A stretch of DNA of 5,211 bases, from the NCBI GenBank assembly GCA_902766415.1, contig CACXDR010000062.1:1-5211 (forward strand). The letters run 5' to 3'. Positions 1 to 5,211 of the stretch are shown here, piece after piece. Source of the stretch: an uncultured Lachnospiraceae bacterium (GTDB taxonomy: Bacteria; Bacillota_A; Clostridia; Lachnospirales; Lachnospiraceae). The notes beneath the pieces were generated by a model. It had not been told where the DNA came from. It did not search any database and saw nothing but the letters and a program-made list of their open reading frames with translations. How positions within the stretch are numbered: position 1 is the stretch's first letter; every line of letters begins with the position of its first letter. The position numbers and the translations under genes were made by a program.

Positions 1-359
1 CTGAGATGCGTCATGTCCTCCGGCTTTTCCGCAAGCCCTTCCCCTGTCAGATGGTCCACATACGGCGTCTTCGCGTTCTTGTCGATCGGGGTGCGGGTCA
101 TCGCGGCGTACGCCCCGGTGCCCCCGCCCGCGGCGGAGGGGTCCTTCACGACCGGGCGCGCTGCGTTCCCGGCCGTGTACCGCTTCACGTTCTCGGGCGT
201 CAGGTCCGCCTTGCCCGCGCCCTCCGTGAGGGCGATGCCTCTTTCCCTCAGATATTCCTTTGCCGTCGGCGTCACAAAGGTCCCTCCGGGGATCCGGTAT
301 TCCTTCTCCCCGGGCTGGAACTTATGCGATCTCAGATCGGCTTCTGTCAGTACTTTCAA
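1..359 (-). CDS. eutT: Cobalamin adenosyltransferase EutT, N-terminal part (3' end outside window)
   Basis: The reading frame is open from the TTG at 359 to the left edge (119 codons). It starts (M)KVLTEADLRS, then IPGGTFVTPTAKEYLRERGI (23-42), as in EutT proteins, where this segment precedes the adenosyltransferase domain. A variable Gly/Ala-rich linker (45-96) leads to TPYVDHLTGEGLAEKPEDMTHL (98-119), matching the family's KP-x-x-x-THL block. EutT transfers adenosyl from ATP to cob(I)alamin, supplying the cofactor of EutBC. Where enterobacterial EutT has a CC-x-x-C metal-binding cluster just before that block, this protein has none, and the visible part contains no cysteine. Cysteine-free, metal-independent EutT enzymes are known from Listeria and other Firmicutes. 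No ATG or GTG near the start gives the full family N-terminus, so TTG is the best start. The catalytic helical bundle lies outside the window. Confidence 0.88.
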   Translation of the reverse strand, partial: MKVLTEADLRSHKFQPGEKEYRIPGGTFVTPTAKEYLRERGIALTEGAGKADLTPENVKRYTAGNAARPVVKDPSAAGGGTGAYAAMTRTPIDKNAKTPYVDHLTGEGLAEKPEDMTHL

Positions 360-366
360 GGTCGTT

Positions 367-372
367 CCCCCT
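367..372 (-). promoter_or_regulatory. Ribosome binding site of eutT supporting the TTG start
   Basis: AGGGGG on the minus strand lies seven bases before the TTG at 359, good spacing for initiation at this non-ATG codon. The 51-base gap between the shell gene and eutT contains no convincing terminator or promoter. Confidence 0.65.
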
Positions 373-410
373 GTGGCTTATATCCCTGGTTCCCCTTGCC
401 TTCTCTTCTG

Positions 411-992
411 TCACTCGCCGAGCTTCGGAAGGATGCACTCCACCTCGGCGTGCGGACGCGGGATGACGTGGACGGAGACGAGCTCGCCGACTCTGCCGGC
501 AGCCGCCGCGCCTGCGTCCGTGGCAGCCTTGACTGCGCCGACGTCGCCGCGGACCATGGAGGTGACAAGTCCGGCACCGATGTGGACCTTGCCGATCAGG
601 CGGACGTTCGCCGCCTTGACCATGGCATCGGCCGCCTCGATCGCGCCGACCTCGCCCTTCGTCTCGACCATGCCGAGCGCCTCGACGACGCCTCTCTGCT
701 GCTCATTGTCCGCGTTAAGCTTCGGGAGGATGAACTCCACCTCGTTGTGCGGACGCGGGATGACGTGGACGGAAAGAAGCTCGCCGACTCTGCCGGCGCA
801 CGCTGCGCCTGCGTCCGTCGCGGACTTGACCGCGCCGACGTCGCCGCGGACCAGGATGTTGACAAGGCCGCCGCCGACGTGGTCCTTGCCGATCAGATGT
901 ACGTTTGCTGCCTTTACCATCGCGTCTGCCGCCTCGATCGCCGCGACAAGTCCCTTGGTCTCAACCATGCCCAATGCTTCAACAACTGCCAT
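411..992 (-). CDS. eutM: Tandem EutM-EutM shell protein (two fused BMC-H domains)
   Basis: The gene encodes 193 residues made of two complete BMC (Pfam00936-type) domains in the same order, residues 2-92 and 102-191, joined by NADNEQQR. Each half resembles EutM or Pdu[23 protein letters not shown] with the edge lysine, a pore loop, [16 protein letters not shown], [13 protein letters not shown]. By hand count the halves differ at 14 of 90 aligned positions (about 84% identity) with a constant 99-residue offset. The pore loops differ: VGGG (39-42) in the first, IGAG (138-141) in the second. Canonical EutM is a single domain forming hexamers; this fusion should form trimers that mimic hexamers, giving facets with an alternating pore. 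It is not a PduT type, since no cluster-binding cysteine is evident and the halves are too alike, and not permuted like EutL. The symbol refers to family; no separate single-domain eutM is visible. The first domain's 5' codons use more A/T wobble bases than the rest of the operon. Confidence 0.95.
   Translation of the reverse strand: MAVVEALGMVETKGLVAAIEAADAMVKAANVHLIGKDHVGGGLVNILVRGDVGAVKSATDAGAACAGRVGELLSVHVIPRPHNEVEFILPKLNADNEQQRGVVEALGMVETKGEVGAIEAADAMVKAANVRLIGKVHIGAGLVTSMVRGDVGAVKAATDAGAAAAGRVGELVSVHVIPRPHAEVECILPKLGE
417..989 (-). repeat. Intragenic direct repeat, two copies offset by 297 bases
   Basis: The segments at about 417-689 and 714-986 are two copies of one BMC-domain coding unit in direct orientation, offset by exactly 297 bases (99 codons). 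By hand count the halves encoding the domain C-termini agree at about 88% of bases, those encoding the N-termini at about 77%. The many differences argue against an assembly artefact and for an old internal duplication, possibly with partial gene conversion. Confidence 0.88.
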
Positions 993-997
993 ATTAT

Positions 998-1003
998 CCT
1001 CCT
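998..1003 (-). promoter_or_regulatory. Consensus AGGAGG ribosome binding site of the tandem shell gene
   Basis: This is a full AGGAGG followed by the A/T-only spacer ATAAT and the ATG at 992. It is the strongest ribosome site in the window and fits a gene whose product is needed in high copy number for shell facets. Confidence 0.9.
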
Positions 1004-1005
1004 TT

Positions 1006-1019
1006 TCAGCTTCTGCTGA
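1006..1019 (-). other. Small hairpin directly upstream of the shell-gene ribosome site
   Basis: On the transcribed strand TCAGC and GCTGA pair across an AGAA loop, with the stem ending two bases before AGGAGG. It leaves the ribosome site and start codon unpaired and would be a fourth stem in the leader of the tandem shell gene. Five base pairs is short, so its significance is uncertain. Confidence 0.35.
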
Positions 1020-1036
1020 TCATGTGCTTTTTCTGT

Positions 1037-1112
1037 CCCGGCCCTGCCGGGTGTTCCTGTCACGGGGCGCTGCCCCGGTGTCATTTCTCTTCCTTCAGGG
1101 GCGGTGCCCCTG
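1037..1112. repeat. Cluster of three GC-rich hairpin repeats
   Basis: There are three perfect short inverted repeats with three-base loops. CCCGGC/GCCGGG lies at 1037-1042 and 1046-1051. CGGGGC/GCCCCG lies at 1063-1068 and 1072-1077, extendable by CAC/GTG with a one-base bulge. CAGGGGC/GCCCCTG lies at 1096-1102 and 1106-1112. Each is followed on the plus strand by a similar T-rich segment starting GTGT, so the set looks like a degenerate tandem repeat of about 25-35 bases. On the transcribed strand the loops are ACC, AGC and AGG, and no U-run follows, so they are not intrinsic terminators for the operon. They occupy most of the eutE-shell gene gap and may protect or process the mRNA. Confidence 0.7.
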
Positions 1113-1130
1113 TGTTTCTTATGTTCCTTC

Positions 1131-2681
1131 TTATCTTCTGAGCCGCGCGATCACTGCCCTCGTGATCGCCTCGATATCATCCGCGCTGAGCTCTCCTGCG
1201 CCGCCTGCCGCCGCGCTCCTCTGCACCGCGCTCACCGCGCTGTCGATCTCCGTCCCCAGGAGGGTCGAGCCGCAGCAGGAAGCGCCGCCCGGGACCGGGT
1301 CGGAGGGACCGCGGAGGTCTGAAAGCTCCACGAGCCCGTACGCCACGCGCCGGATGTTGATCAGGTTCAGCGGGGTGATGTTGTCGCTCGTCGCGCTCCC
1401 GCCGACCGCGCCGCAGCCGAGCGTAAGTGCCGGGGCCAGCCCCGTCGTCGCGCCGACGCCGCCAAGCGCGCCGGGCGTGTTCACAAGGATGCGCGAGACC
1501 GGCTTCTTCAGCGCGAATTCCCGCACGATCTCCTGGTTCTTCGTGTGGAGCGTCATCGTATGGCCGGAGCCCTCGTTCTGAAGGATGCGGATGCTCAGCT
1601 CGCAGGCCTCCTGCCAGGTGTCCACCACGAAATACGCGAGGATCGGGCAGAGCTTTTCACGGGAATACGGATTCTTCTTGCTGACGCTGTCCGCATTCTG
1701 CCTGGAGATGAGGACCTTGGTCCCCGCGGGGATCTCGATCCCTGCCATGTCCGCGATGACCTGCGCTGTCTTCCCGACGATCTTCGGGTTCATGGTGCCG
1801 TTCGCCCTTAAAAGGAACCCGGACAGCTTGTCCGACTGCTCGTCCGTCATGAAGTAGCCGCCCTGCTTCCTGAGCTCCGTCTCGAGCTTCCCGGTGATGC
1901 AGCTTTCCGTGACGATCGACTGCTCGGACGCGCAGATGGTTCCGTTGTCAAAGGTCTTGGAATCGATGATCCGTCTTACAGCGGCGGGAATGTCCGCGCT
2001 CTTCTCGATGTAGGACGGCCCGTTGCCCGGACCGACGCCGAGCGCCGGATTGCCCGAGGAGTACGCCGCGTGGACCATGGCCTCACCGCCCGTCGCGAGG
2101 ATGATGCTGACGTCCGGGTGCTTCAGCAGCGTGTCCGTCGCCTGCACGGTCGTGAGGCTGATGCAGTTCACGGTCCCCTCCGGCGCGCCCGCGCGGAGCG
2201 CCGCCTCATTGATGATCCGCGCCGTTTCGGTGATCGCGTTCTTCGCGCCCGGATGCGGGCTGATGACGATCGTATTGCCTGCCTTGATCGAGATGATGCT
2301 CTTGTACATGACGGTTGACGTCGGATTTGTCGACGGGATCAGGGCTGCGACGACTCCCATCGGGACGCCGATCTCGCAGATCTTCTTTGTCCGGTCTTCC
2401 CTCAGGAAGCCGACTGTTTTCATGTCCTTCACATAGTCCCAGGTGATACGGCTCCCGAGCTTGTTTTTCAGGACCTTATCCTCCCAGCGCCCGAACCCGG
2501 TCTCCTTCGCCGCCATCTTCGCGAGCTCCACGGCGTGCTCCTCGCACGCGTCCGCGATCGCGGCACAGATCCGGTCAAGCTGCTCCTGAGAATACGTGGA
2601 CAGGATCTTTTCTGCTTCCTTTGCCTTCCGCACGAGGTCACGGACCTCCTGAATCGACTGAAGGTCACGATCCAGAACCAT
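1131..2681 (-). CDS. eutE: CoA-acylating acetaldehyde dehydrogenase EutE with C-terminal targeting-like tail
   Basis: The enzyme converts acetaldehyde, NAD+ and CoA to acetyl-CoA inside the eut microcompartment, using the product of EutBC. It belongs to the aldehyde dehydrogenase superfamily. Visible landmarks, numbered from the ATG at 2681, are AKETGFGRWEDK (58-69), GVVAALIPSTNPTST (109-123), the nucleotide-binding ISPHPGAK block (140-147), the catalytic-cysteine block FDNGTICASEQ with Cys250, REKLCPILAYF (341-351) and the closing CGAVGGSATSDNITPLNL (423-440). The protein is 516 residues, against about 467 in E. coli EutE. It lacks the E. coli-type N-terminal targeting helix. Instead, after the fold ends near 455 there is a Gly/Ala/Ser-rich linker with a Cys-Cys pair (469-470), then an amphipathic helix, LSADDIEAITRAVIARLRR, at 498-516. 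This resembles a microcompartment encapsulation peptide. A GTG nine bases upstream is an alternative start with poor ribosome-site spacing. Confidence 0.96.
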   Translation of the reverse strand: MVLDRDLQSIQEVRDLVRKAKEAEKILSTYSQEQLDRICAAIADACEEHAVELAKMAAKETGFGRWEDKVLKNKLGSRITWDYVKDMKTVGFLREDRTKKICEIGVPMGVVAALIPSTNPTSTVMYKSIISIKAGNTIVISPHPGAKNAITETARIINEAALRAGAPEGTVNCISLTTVQATDTLLKHPDVSIILATGGEAMVHAAYSSGNPALGVGPGNGPSYIEKSADIPAAVRRIIDSKTFDNGTICASEQSIVTESCITGKLETELRKQGGYFMTDEQSDKLSGFLLRANGTMNPKIVGKTAQVIADMAGIEIPAGTKVLISRQNADSVSKKNPYSREKLCPILAYFVVDTWQEACELSIRILQNEGSGHTMTLHTKNQEIVREFALKKPVSRILVNTPGALGGVGATTGLAPALTLGCGAVGGSATSDNITPLNLINIRRVAYGLVELSDLRGPSDPVPGGASCCGSTLLGTEIDSAVSAVQRSAAAGGAGELSADDIEAITRAVIARLRR

Positions 2682-2691
2682 ACTGTTCACA

Positions 2692-2697
2692 TCCTTT
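2692..2697 (-). promoter_or_regulatory. Ribosome binding site deciding the eutE start
   Basis: On the minus strand the sequence reads AAAGGA here. It sits 10 bases before the ATG at 2681 but only 1 base before the in-frame GTG at 2690. This places the eutE start at 2681 rather than at the longer GTG option. Confidence 0.75.
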
Positions 2698-2708
2698 CTT
2701 AAAAGGTG

Positions 2709-2737
2709 CTCCTCCCCTTCTTTCCCCCCGGGAGGAG
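2709..2737 (-). other. Intergenic hairpin between eutL and eutE
   Basis: The two arms CTCCTCCC (2709-2716) and GGGAGGAG (2730-2737) are exact complements, giving an 8-bp GC-rich stem around a 13-base loop. On the transcribed minus strand the stem is followed after five bases by only a TTTT run, so it is at best a weak terminator or attenuator. It ends 18 bases before the eutE GTG codon. It could equally be an mRNA-processing or stability element that sets EutE level relative to the upstream lyase genes. I see no other feature in the 88-base gap. Confidence 0.5.
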
Positions 2738-2778
2738 GTCCTCATGGTTTCTTTTCTGTATCTGTTATTATCGCTTTC

Positions 2779-3432
2779 CTACCAGCTGAGCGGCGCCGCG
2801 GCGATCTCCTCGACCGCCCGGGCGAACGCCTCGCATGCCGCGCGGCACGCTGCCTGCTCCCCGGTCAGGAGCCCTCCCGCGAAGTTCGTCTCGGAGGGCG
2901 GCCCGTAGAAGACCCGGAGCTCCACGTCCGCTGCCTTCAGCGCGGCGTCGAGTCCCACGGTGGCCTCAAGCGGCGGGGCGATCAGATACGCCATCGCCGT
3001 CCCCGGCGGGACCTCCGCCGAAGCGGAGAGATAGGTCCCTGTCGCCGAGATGAGATGGGCGAAATAGACGACCGACTCCTCTTCGTTCGCGGTGTAGAAA
3101 TGCGCGTCGTTCTCGATGTAGCTTACCGCCGCCTCGAGCCCGCTCCGCACGTCGGACGGGTTCGTCCCCGCAAGGATGCCGATGAACTCACCGGCAAGCG
3201 CCGTGCTCGCGTTTCCCGCGCCCGCGTACATGCTGCGCGCGTAGATGACGTGTACGTCCGCCTTCTTGGTCGCCTCGTCGAGCGCCGCGTAGGAAACGTC
3301 GTCACAGTCCGTCGTGATGATCCCGAGGCTCCGGTCCCCCGGCAGCGCGCCTGCGCGTTCCAGAAGTCCCGGATCCGCGTTCGGCAGGATCCTCACTGCC
3401 AGCACCTTCGTCTGAAGCGGTTTCCTCATCAT
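2779..3432 (-). CDS. eutL: Microcompartment shell protein EutL (tandem-BMC trimer)
   Basis: EutL is a tandem-domain BMC shell protein that forms trimers with a central gated pore and small ethanolamine-binding pores. The 217-residue length matches the family (about 219 in E. coli), and similarity covers the whole protein: RSLGIITTDCDDVSYAALDE (34-53), a RSLYAG-like block (66-71), NPSDVRSGLEA (91-101), TGTYLSASA (131-139), MAYLIAPPLEATVGLDAALK (147-166) and PPSETNF (178-184). Residues described in EutL crystal structures as lining the ethanolamine pocket appear kept: the Asp pair 44-45, Glu82 and Phe112. An earlier in-frame ATG at 3477 would lie inside eutC and add 15 basic residues with no family counterpart, so I reject it. 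The chosen start is the ATG pair at 3432/3429, preceded by AGGCGG overlapping the eutC stop TAG; spacing slightly favours 3429. The coupling to eutC implies co-translation. Confidence 0.97.
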   Translation of the reverse strand: MMRKPLQTKVLAVRILPNADPGLLERAGALPGDRSLGIITTDCDDVSYAALDEATKKADVHVIYARSMYAGAGNASTALAGEFIGILAGTNPSDVRSGLEAAVSYIENDAHFYTANEEESVVYFAHLISATGTYLSASAEVPPGTAMAYLIAPPLEATVGLDAALKAADVELRVFYGPPSETNFAGGLLTGEQAACRAACEAFARAVEEIAAAPLSW

Positions 3433-3439
3433 GGCCCGC

Positions 3440-4546
3440 CTACTTTCTGAGATCCACGCCGCTCGCCTGCTTTTCAAGCATCAGCGCGAGGAGGTCCACG
3501 ATGTAGGCGCCGGCCTCGACCGCCGGGACGCCGTTTCTGTGAATATTCGAGACGACCGTGCGCCGCGCCTCCGGCATGCCGACCGTCGCCTTGTAGGAGA
3601 TATAGGCGCTCATGCTCTCCGCCGTTGCAAGTCCCGGCCGCTCCCCGATGAAGGAGCATACGATCTTCGCGCCTGTCAGCTCCGAGATCCGGTCCTGCGC
3701 CGCCACGCGCCCGTATTTCACGAAGATGGGCGTCCCGACGGTCAGGTGCTTTTCCTTTAAGCCCTCCATGACGACCGGGAGGATCCTCTCGGCGTTCGCC
3801 TCGATCGCGGTGCTGGACAGCCCGTCGCTCACGATGATCTGGATATCGGGGGCCTTCACACAGTTTTCCGCGATCCTGCGCTGCGTTTCCTCCGGGAAAT
3901 CGCGGCCGAGGTCCGGCCTCGTCAGGAACTCGTTCTTGTCGGAGCATTTCGTGACCACCGGGAACAGTCCGAGCCGTTCGATCAGCTCCCCGCTCACGTC
4001 CATAAGGACCGCGTCCCTCGCGGCCGCATGGTCCGCGCGGAGCTTGATGAGCGTTTTGGTCCTGAGCCTGGGGCCCGCCTTCCCGACGCCGATGCGCGCC
4101 GGTGTGGTCCGGATCATGCGCATGAGCGCGTCCGGATCCTCAGGGGCTTCCAGAAGCGGCGCCCTGCGGTCCTCCTCCTCATCGGGGCCCTTTGCCCCGC
4201 GGTCAAGAAGCGTTTTGTCTTCCTCCTTTACCGGCTTCGGGAGCGCTCCGGCGATCTCTTCCAGCTTTTCCTCCGCCTTCCGCTCCTCCGCGCCGGCCCG
4301 CGCGAACTGCTCCTTGCAGGCGGGTCCGTTCTCCCACAGGGCGCGTTCCCCGCTGTTTCCGCCGGAGGCGCTTCCTGACGCCGCGCGGGCATTACCCGCT
4401 TCCGTGATCCAGGCGGCATCGGCCGCTTCCTTCGTCCTGCCGGCATCACCCGCAGAGCCTCCGGGGCCTGCCGCGCCGGTCTTCATCTCGCGGATGATGT
4501 CGTCCGCGATCCTCATGATCATTTCCTGAGACAGCATTCCGGTCAC
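3440..4546 (-). CDS. eutC: Ethanolamine ammonia-lyase small subunit EutC with long N-terminal linker
   Basis: This is the small (beta) subunit of ethanolamine ammonia-lyase, which supplies much of the adenosylcobalamin binding site facing the EutB barrel. The conserved core spans about residues 146-368: TPARIGVG (148-155), CSDKNEFLTRPDLG (201-214), the IVSDGLS block (238-244), VGTPIFVKYGRV (270-281), GERPGL (301-306) and SNIH (333-336). At 368 residues it is longer than the roughly 295 of E. coli EutC. The excess is a hydrophilic, Ala/Gly/Glu-rich, low-complexity stretch at about 22-140. Residues 4-21 form an amphipathic helix (LSQEMIMRIADDIIREM) of the type that targets enzymes to microcompartments. 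The start is uncertain: the GTG at 4546 overlaps the eutB stop but lies only 3 bases from the GGGA-type ribosome site, while an in-frame ATG at 4537 has about 12 bases of spacing and gives a more family-like N-terminus. The next gene follows at once. Confidence 0.97.
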   Translation of the reverse strand: MTGMLSQEMIMRIADDIIREMKTGAAGPGGSAGDAGRTKEAADAAWITEAGNARAASGSASGGNSGERALWENGPACKEQFARAGAEERKAEEKLEEIAGALPKPVKEEDKTLLDRGAKGPDEEEDRRAPLLEAPEDPDALMRMIRTTPARIGVGKAGPRLRTKTLIKLRADHAAARDAVLMDVSGELIERLGLFPVVTKCSDKNEFLTRPDLGRDFPEETQRRIAENCVKAPDIQIIVSDGLSSTAIEANAERILPVVMEGLKEKHLTVGTPIFVKYGRVAAQDRISELTGAKIVCSFIGERPGLATAESMSAYISYKATVGMPEARRTVVSNIHRNGVPAVEAGAYIVDLLALMLEKQASGVDLRK

Positions 4547-5211
4547 CGTCCCTTCGTAAAGATGGTCGGGTCGCCGGCACGGGAGGTGAGGCGCCCGTTC
4601 TCCATGATCCCCATCCTCTCAAGCCAGCGCTCGAACGCGGGAATGGGCCGGAGCCCCAGCGTCTCGCGCACGGCGTTGATGTCGTGATAGGCGTTGGTCT
4701 GGTAGTTCAGCATGATGTCGTCGCTCGTGGGAACGCCGAGGATGTAGTTCACGCCCGCGGCGCCGAGGAGCACCGCCAGGTTCTCGATGTCGTTCTGGTC
4801 CGCCATCATGTGGTTCGTATAGCAGCAGTCGCAGCCCATCGGGATGCCCGAGAGCTTCGCCATGAAGTGGTCCTCAAGGCCCGCGCGGATGACCTGCTTC
4901 GAATCGTACAGGTACTCGGGGCCGATAAAGCCGACGACCGTGTTCACCATGAACGGGTGGAAATGCCGCCCGAACGCGTAGCAGCGGGACTCCATGGTCA
5001 CCTGGTCCGCGCCGTAGTGCGCGTTCGAGGAGAGCTCGCTCCCCTGTCCCGTCTCAAAGTAGAGGATGTTGGGGCCGGTCCCCGTCCCGCGGCTCCTTAA
5101 GAGCGCGAGCGCCTCCTCGACGGTCTCCGCCGAGAAGCCGAAGGCCCGGTTTCCCTTCTCGCTCCCCGCGATGGACTGGAAGATCATGTCGCAGGGCGCG
5201 CCCTGCTTCAC
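4543..5211 (-). CDS. eutB: Ethanolamine ammonia-lyase large subunit EutB, C-terminal half (5' end outside window)
   Basis: This is the catalytic (alpha) subunit of the adenosylcobalamin-dependent lyase that splits ethanolamine into acetaldehyde and ammonia; it folds as a TIM barrel and works with EutC inside the eut microcompartment. The visible 222 residues align without gaps over the core to my memory of Escherichia coli EutB from about residue 235 to the C-terminus, so roughly half the protein is missing beyond the right edge. The diagnostic blocks are FQSIAG (11-16 of the fragment), YFETGQGS (51-58), VGFIGPEYLY (93-102), PMGCD (124-128) and SDDIMLNYQT (163-172). The Glu of YFETGQGS (E. 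coli Glu287) and the Asp of PMGCD (Asp362), both substrate-contacting, are kept, 75 residues apart as in E. coli. The position of E. coli Met392 is Leu here. The first codon in the window is an internal GTG (Val), not a start. The stop TGA overlaps the GTG of eutC, which indicates translational coupling. Confidence 0.98.
   Translation of the reverse strand: MKQGAPCDMIFQSIAGSEKGNRAFGFSAETVEEALALLRSRGTGTGPNILYFETGQGSELSSNAHYGADQVTMESRCYAFGRHFHPFMVNTVVGFIGPEYLYDSKQVIRAGLEDHFMAKLSGIPMGCDCCYTNHMMADQNDIENLAVLLGAAGVNYILGVPTSDDIMLNYQTNAYHDINAVRETLGLRPIPAFERWLERMGIMENGRLTSRAGDPTIFTKGR

Noticed and set aside
373..410. A TATAAG motif before eutT as a promoter -10 box
   Set aside because: No -35-like hexamer is found at suitable spacing, and the gap is only 51 bases within a co-directional operon.
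411..992. The tandem shell protein as PduT or another iron-sulfur BMC-T protein
   Set aside because: The only cysteines (65 and 186) are not at the pore loop, and the two halves are far more alike than in PduT.
1037..1112. The hairpins as EutV (ANTAR) antiterminator binding sites
   Set aside because: The loops do begin with A and have a G four bases on, but EutV sites need six-base loops in paired hairpins overlapping a terminator. These stems close on three-base loops and no terminator follows.
1037..1112. The three repeat units as a CRISPR array
   Set aside because: The units are degenerate, of unequal spacing, and lack identical repeats with unique spacers of constant length.
13..1581. 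A 522-codon open frame on the plus strand, plus several others over 100 codons opposite the eut genes
   Set aside because: They run antisense to well-identified genes and give Ser/Pro/Arg/Ala-rich, low-complexity translations typical of complementary frames in GC-rich DNA, with no family resemblance.
3433..3477. An upstream ATG at 3477 as the eutL start
   Set aside because: It lies within the eutC coding end, adds a basic stretch absent from the EutL family, and has a weaker context than the ATG pair at 3432/3429 with AGGCGG in front.

Overview
The window is an internal slice of an ethanolamine-utilisation (eut) microcompartment operon. All six genes lie on the minus strand. In transcription order (right to left) they are eutB (3' half only), eutC, eutL, eutE, a tandem-duplicated eutM-type shell gene, and eutT (5' part only). 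The organism is most likely a GC-rich Clostridia-type Bacillota. Supporting this are the gene order with eutL, eutE, eutM and eutT together, a Firmicutes-style EutT without the enterobacterial cysteine cluster, good Shine-Dalgarno sequences including a full AGGAGG, and GTG and TTG starts alongside ATG. I could not run a database search, so the taxon is an inference.

Layout: 4543-5211 is the C-terminal half of the ethanolamine ammonia-lyase large subunit EutB. 3440-4546 is the small subunit EutC, overlapping eutB by a GTGA tetranucleotide. 2779-3432 is the trimeric shell protein EutL, starting directly after the eutC stop. 2691-2778 is an intergenic stretch with one hairpin. 1131-2681 is the CoA-acylating acetaldehyde dehydrogenase EutE. 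993-1130 is an intergenic stretch with three GC-rich hairpins plus a smaller fourth one. 411-992 is a single gene encoding two nearly identical EutM/BMC-H domains. 1-359 is the start of the cobalamin adenosyltransferase EutT, with a TTG start, running off the left edge.

How the genes work together: EutBC cleaves ethanolamine to acetaldehyde and ammonia using adenosylcobalamin. EutE converts the acetaldehyde to acetyl-CoA. EutT makes or regenerates adenosylcobalamin. EutL and the tandem EutM protein build the shell that retains acetaldehyde. Both EutC (N-terminus) and EutE (C-terminus) carry a short amphipathic helix joined to the catalytic core by a low-complexity linker, which suggests both are targeted to the shell lumen.

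The most unusual features are the EutM-EutM tandem fusion (two copies about 84% identical by hand count, with different pore residues), the C-terminal rather than N-terminal targeting-like helix of EutE, the roughly 100-residue linker in EutC, and the hairpin cluster immediately ahead of the shell gene.
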